From Bacteroidota bacterium (GTDB lineage Bacteria; Bacteroidota; Bacteroidia; Cytophagales; Cyclobacteriaceae), in the NCBI GenBank assembly GCA_023417065.1, contig JAEZGH010000092.1:1-64000 (forward strand): a stretch of DNA of 64,000 nucleotides, in the 5' to 3' direction. Shown here piece by piece: positions 61,847-64,000 of this stretch. Position 1 is the first letter of the stretch. Each line of letters begins with the position of its first letter. The notes beneath the pieces were generated by a model. The model was not told the origin of the DNA. It did not search any database and worked only from the letters and a program-made list of their open reading frames with translations. Both the position numbers and the translations under genes were made by a program.

Positions 61847-63468
61847 GGGACAGAGCTTACATCTGGCGCTTAGTCGTCGCTGCGCTATTATTGGCGTTCA
61901 TCTTAACGACGAGCGCCCATACGGCATTGGCTCAGGAGTCGATACTTGGTGTGATCACCTCGTCGGAGGAAAAAGCTGATGCATACTATTCCGGGGGAAG
62001 CTATTCGGCGGCGGCGTCGTTGTATGAAAACCTCCTGGCAAAGAATGCAACGTCGACCCGGCTCAAACTCAAGCTTGCGCGATCTAAGTTTCATTTGCGG
62101 GATTTCAAACATGCTTCGAGGTTGTTCGGCGAAGTTCTTACAGCAGACAAAAAGCTTAATGACGCCGACCGGATGCTTTATGCCGAGACGCTGGCTTCGC
62201 TAAAGCGGTATACAGAGGCCGCCGATCAGTATGTTCATGTGAAATCATCCGATGATAGCGAGCTCCTGATACAAAACAAGATATGGCGATTCAAGAATGT
62301 GCATTTCCTTTATGATGACTCGACACAGTATTCCGTTCGCAGGCTGAACATAAACTCGAGTGCAGGTGAATTTGGTGCTGTCCCATATCAGTCTGGTCTC
62401 TTATTCCTTTCCAACCGAAAAACCCGCGGACTCTTGAGTAAGACCGATGCAGGCTCCGGTTCGGGGTTCTTCAAATTGTATTATGCGGCGTTGGATAGTT
62501 CTTCAGGCTTTCAGGATTTCAGGAAGAGCCAAATGTTTCTGAAATTCTTTCAGTCTAAATTTCACAATGGTCCGGTTTCATTTTACGATGGAGGTAACAA
62601 GGTTGCTTTCACGGTATCATCGGAGACTACAAATGGCTCGGGTGAGCGAAAACTTGAAATCCACTTTGCGCAAAAGACTGAAAACGGCTGGACTCTGCTA
62701 CCGGAGTTTCCTTACAACGATAAGCGTTCATCTAACACGGATCCGTTTGTCAGTGAAGATGGAACGGTCATGTATTTTTCGTCCGATAGGAAAGGCGGAT
62801 TCGGAGGCATGGATCTTTACCGTGCTGTCTTTCAAAATGCCAAATGGGAGACACCAGTTAATCTTGGCGAAATTGTTAATACTCCGATGGATGAACGTTT
62901 TCCATTCCTTGTAGAAGATGTTTTATACCTCTCGTCTAATGGTCATCCTGGTTTAGGCGGACTCGATATTTTTAAGGTCAAAATTTCTGATGACACTGGT
63001 AATGTTGAAAATCTTGGCTTTCCGGTAAACACGGAGGCGGATGATTTTGGACTTGTTCTGTCGGAGGACAGCTACAAGGGCTACTTTAGTTCCTCGCGTA
63101 AGGCTGAGTCCGGGGATGATGTCTATGAGTTGTTAATTGACCAGCAAACTTATCCGCTCGCGATAAACGGCATATTAAAGATCAAGGAATATAGCTGGAT
63201 TACCAGCGACACACTCAAAGTCCTGCCCGGTGCGACAATTTCACTGATCGATCATACACGCAATGTTGAGGTTTGGAAGGGTGCTGCGGATGGTGAGGGA
63301 CGGTTTTCCCTTGAGATTCCCTATTTTAGTTTTTATCGGCTTAGGGTCGTACATCCTGATGGTTCGGAGGCTTTCGTAAGCTTTGAGATTCCCAGGAGAA
63401 AGAAGGAAGATTATTTTCATGAAATTGTCATTGTGCGTGATGCCTTTCAAGGCCAGGAACAAAAATAG
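61843..63468 (+). CDS. PorE-like TPR and WD40-type propeller protein
   Basis: A 541-residue exported protein. After the signal peptide (about 8-28) come a TPR region (about 35-130; ADAYYSGGSYSAAASLYENLLAKN), a PD40/WD40-like propeller (about 150-440; DPFVSEDGTVMYFSSDRKGGFGGMDLYRA and PFLVEDVLYLSSNGHPGLGGLDIFKVKI) and a C-terminal regulatory-like beta domain. T9SS PorE has this order plus an OmpA peptidoglycan-binding domain at the end, which seems to be missing here. It probably stabilises the secreted substrate's assembly. The next gene starts inside its final 29 bases. Confidence 0.92.
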   Translation: MRDRAYIWRLVVAALLLAFILTTSAHTALAQESILGVITSSEEKADAYYSGGSYSAAASLYENLLAKNATSTRLKLKLARSKFHLRDFKHASRLFGEVLTADKKLNDADRMLYAETLASLKRYTEAADQYVHVKSSDDSELLIQNKIWRFKNVHFLYDDSTQYSVRRLNINSSAGEFGAVPYQSGLLFLSNRKTRGLLSKTDAGSGSGFFKLYYAALDSSSGFQDFRKSQMFLKFFQSKFHNGPVSFYDGGNKVAFTVSSETTNGSGERKLEIHFAQKTENGWTLLPEFPYNDKRSSNTDPFVSEDGTVMYFSSDRKGGFGGMDLYRAVFQNAKWETPVNLGEIVNTPMDERFPFLVEDVLYLSSNGHPGLGGLDIFKVKISDDTGNVENLGFPVNTEADDFGLVLSEDSYKGYFSSSRKAESGDDVYELLIDQQTYPLAINGILKIKEYSWITSDTLKVLPGATISLIDHTRNVEVWKGAADGEGRFSLEIPYFSFYRLRVVHPDGSEAFVSFEIPRRKKEDYFHEIVIVRDAFQGQEQK

Positions 63469-64000
63469 AAGATCAATCTCCCTTTGGAGTTTGCTGGTAG
63501 TGATGGCACTTCAGACGCTGGCCATCAGCGCGTTTCCCCAGGAAAAAACCGCAGTACAGATAAAAGCGTTTGACGAAAAGCTCAAAGCGGTACCTGATAT
63601 TGAGATCAGTATCAACAGTGGCGACTTTGTTGCAATCGGGAAAAGGGGCGTGGGATTTACCGACATTATTACGCGCGATCTCCCCCCGGTATCTATTACC
63701 GTTAAAGACGACGAGCTTGAAGTGGCCTCGTGGAACTACAGCAGAGGTGTCCTTGAGGTTGTAGTACGCAAGAAGAACTATCGCCTTGTGCCGTTTCGGC
63801 TGCAGACCATCAAGGGAGAAATCCTGAAAAATACGGAAGTTTCCTACCTCGGAAAGGATACTATGAAATTACACAGCGATGGCAACGGCGGGTTTAGCGT
63901 ACCTGTACCCCATGAGGTTGCGAAGCCTGGTATCGGTCAATTCAGGTTAAAAGACTTCAAGGTAGAAAAACTGACTGCCTCGGGCCGTGAGACGATACTT
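63440..64000 (+). CDS. Partial secreted protein, fourth gene of the T9SS module
   Basis: An open frame of 187 codons that runs off the end of the window. It begins at ATG 63440 (or 63419) inside the last bases of the previous gene, so it is translationally coupled. A signal peptide is clear (SLWSLLVVMALQTLAISAFPQ). After it the sequence (EKTAVQIKAFDEKLKAVPDI, then VSITVKDDELEVASWNYSRGVLEVVVRKKNYR) looks like repetitive beta domains with Ig-like character. It is not a recognised family. As the fourth member of the module, it may be a large surface protein. Confidence 0.85.
   Translation, partial: MPFKARNKNRRSISLWSLLVVMALQTLAISAFPQEKTAVQIKAFDEKLKAVPDIEISINSGDFVAIGKRGVGFTDIITRDLPPVSITVKDDELEVASWNYSRGVLEVVVRKKNYRLVPFRLQTIKGEILKNTEVSYLGKDTMKLHSDGNGGFSVPVPHEVAKPGIGQFRLKDFKVEKLTASGRETIL

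Overview
The window is chromosomal DNA of a Bacteroidota bacterium, most likely a member of the Cytophagales. The evidence is the mix of gene families: a SusC/SusD pair, a FecR-type protein, a type IX secretion (T9SS) type B substrate with its PorP/SprF partner, long two-FtsX-domain permeases in tandem, a type II citrate synthase, an acyl-CoA-binding protein, and promoter-like sites of the Bacteroidota form (TTTG, about 19 nt, TAnnTTTG). No rRNA, tRNA, CRISPR array, insertion sequence or prophage was recognised. The exact genus cannot be read from the window.

196-11410: a divergent module. On the minus strand lie an NtrC-family sigma-54 activator, an NtrY-like membrane histidine kinase and an exported aldo/keto reductase. 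Divergently, three large FtsX/MacB-type permeases follow one another on the plus strand. The gap holds a good sigma-54 promoter match facing the permeases and an 8+8 bp dyad upstream of it, so the activator probably switches on the permeases.

11508-33033: mostly housekeeping and scattered genes. These are a TapB/DUF3108-like exported protein, a TlpA-like thioredoxin, an unknown 597-residue exported protein, an SpmA-SpmB fusion, RsmE, an acyl-CoA-binding protein, citrate synthase, a prohibitin-like protein, an orphan TPR histidine kinase, a Gfo/Idh/MocA oxidoreductase, a divergent MreB, a histone H1-like Lys/Ala repeat protein, an ABC exporter, an orphan FecR, an ABC-F ATPase, MtgA, a small conserved protein and a DJ-1/PfpI protein. 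Many convergent pairs are separated by clear intrinsic terminators.

33602-42559: carbohydrate use. An esterase-like alpha/beta hydrolase, a GH95 alpha-L-fucosidase-like enzyme, a small lipoprotein and a SusC/SusD pair may form a loose polysaccharide utilisation locus without a visible regulator.

42623-59301: an exopolysaccharide cluster in two minus-strand blocks. The first has three glycosyltransferases and a Wzy-like polymerase. The second has two glycosyltransferases, an initiating sugar-phosphate transferase, Wza, a Wzc-type kinase and a small membrane protein of unknown function. Between them, on the plus strand, are a Wzx-type flippase and a heparinase II/III-like lyase. Together they look complete enough to start, elongate, flip, polymerise, export and trim a polysaccharide.

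59654-64000: a T9SS type B module. A HYR-domain substrate, PorP/SprF and a PorE-like lipid-less TPR/propeller protein are followed by a fourth secreted protein, which overlaps the previous gene and runs off the end of the window.
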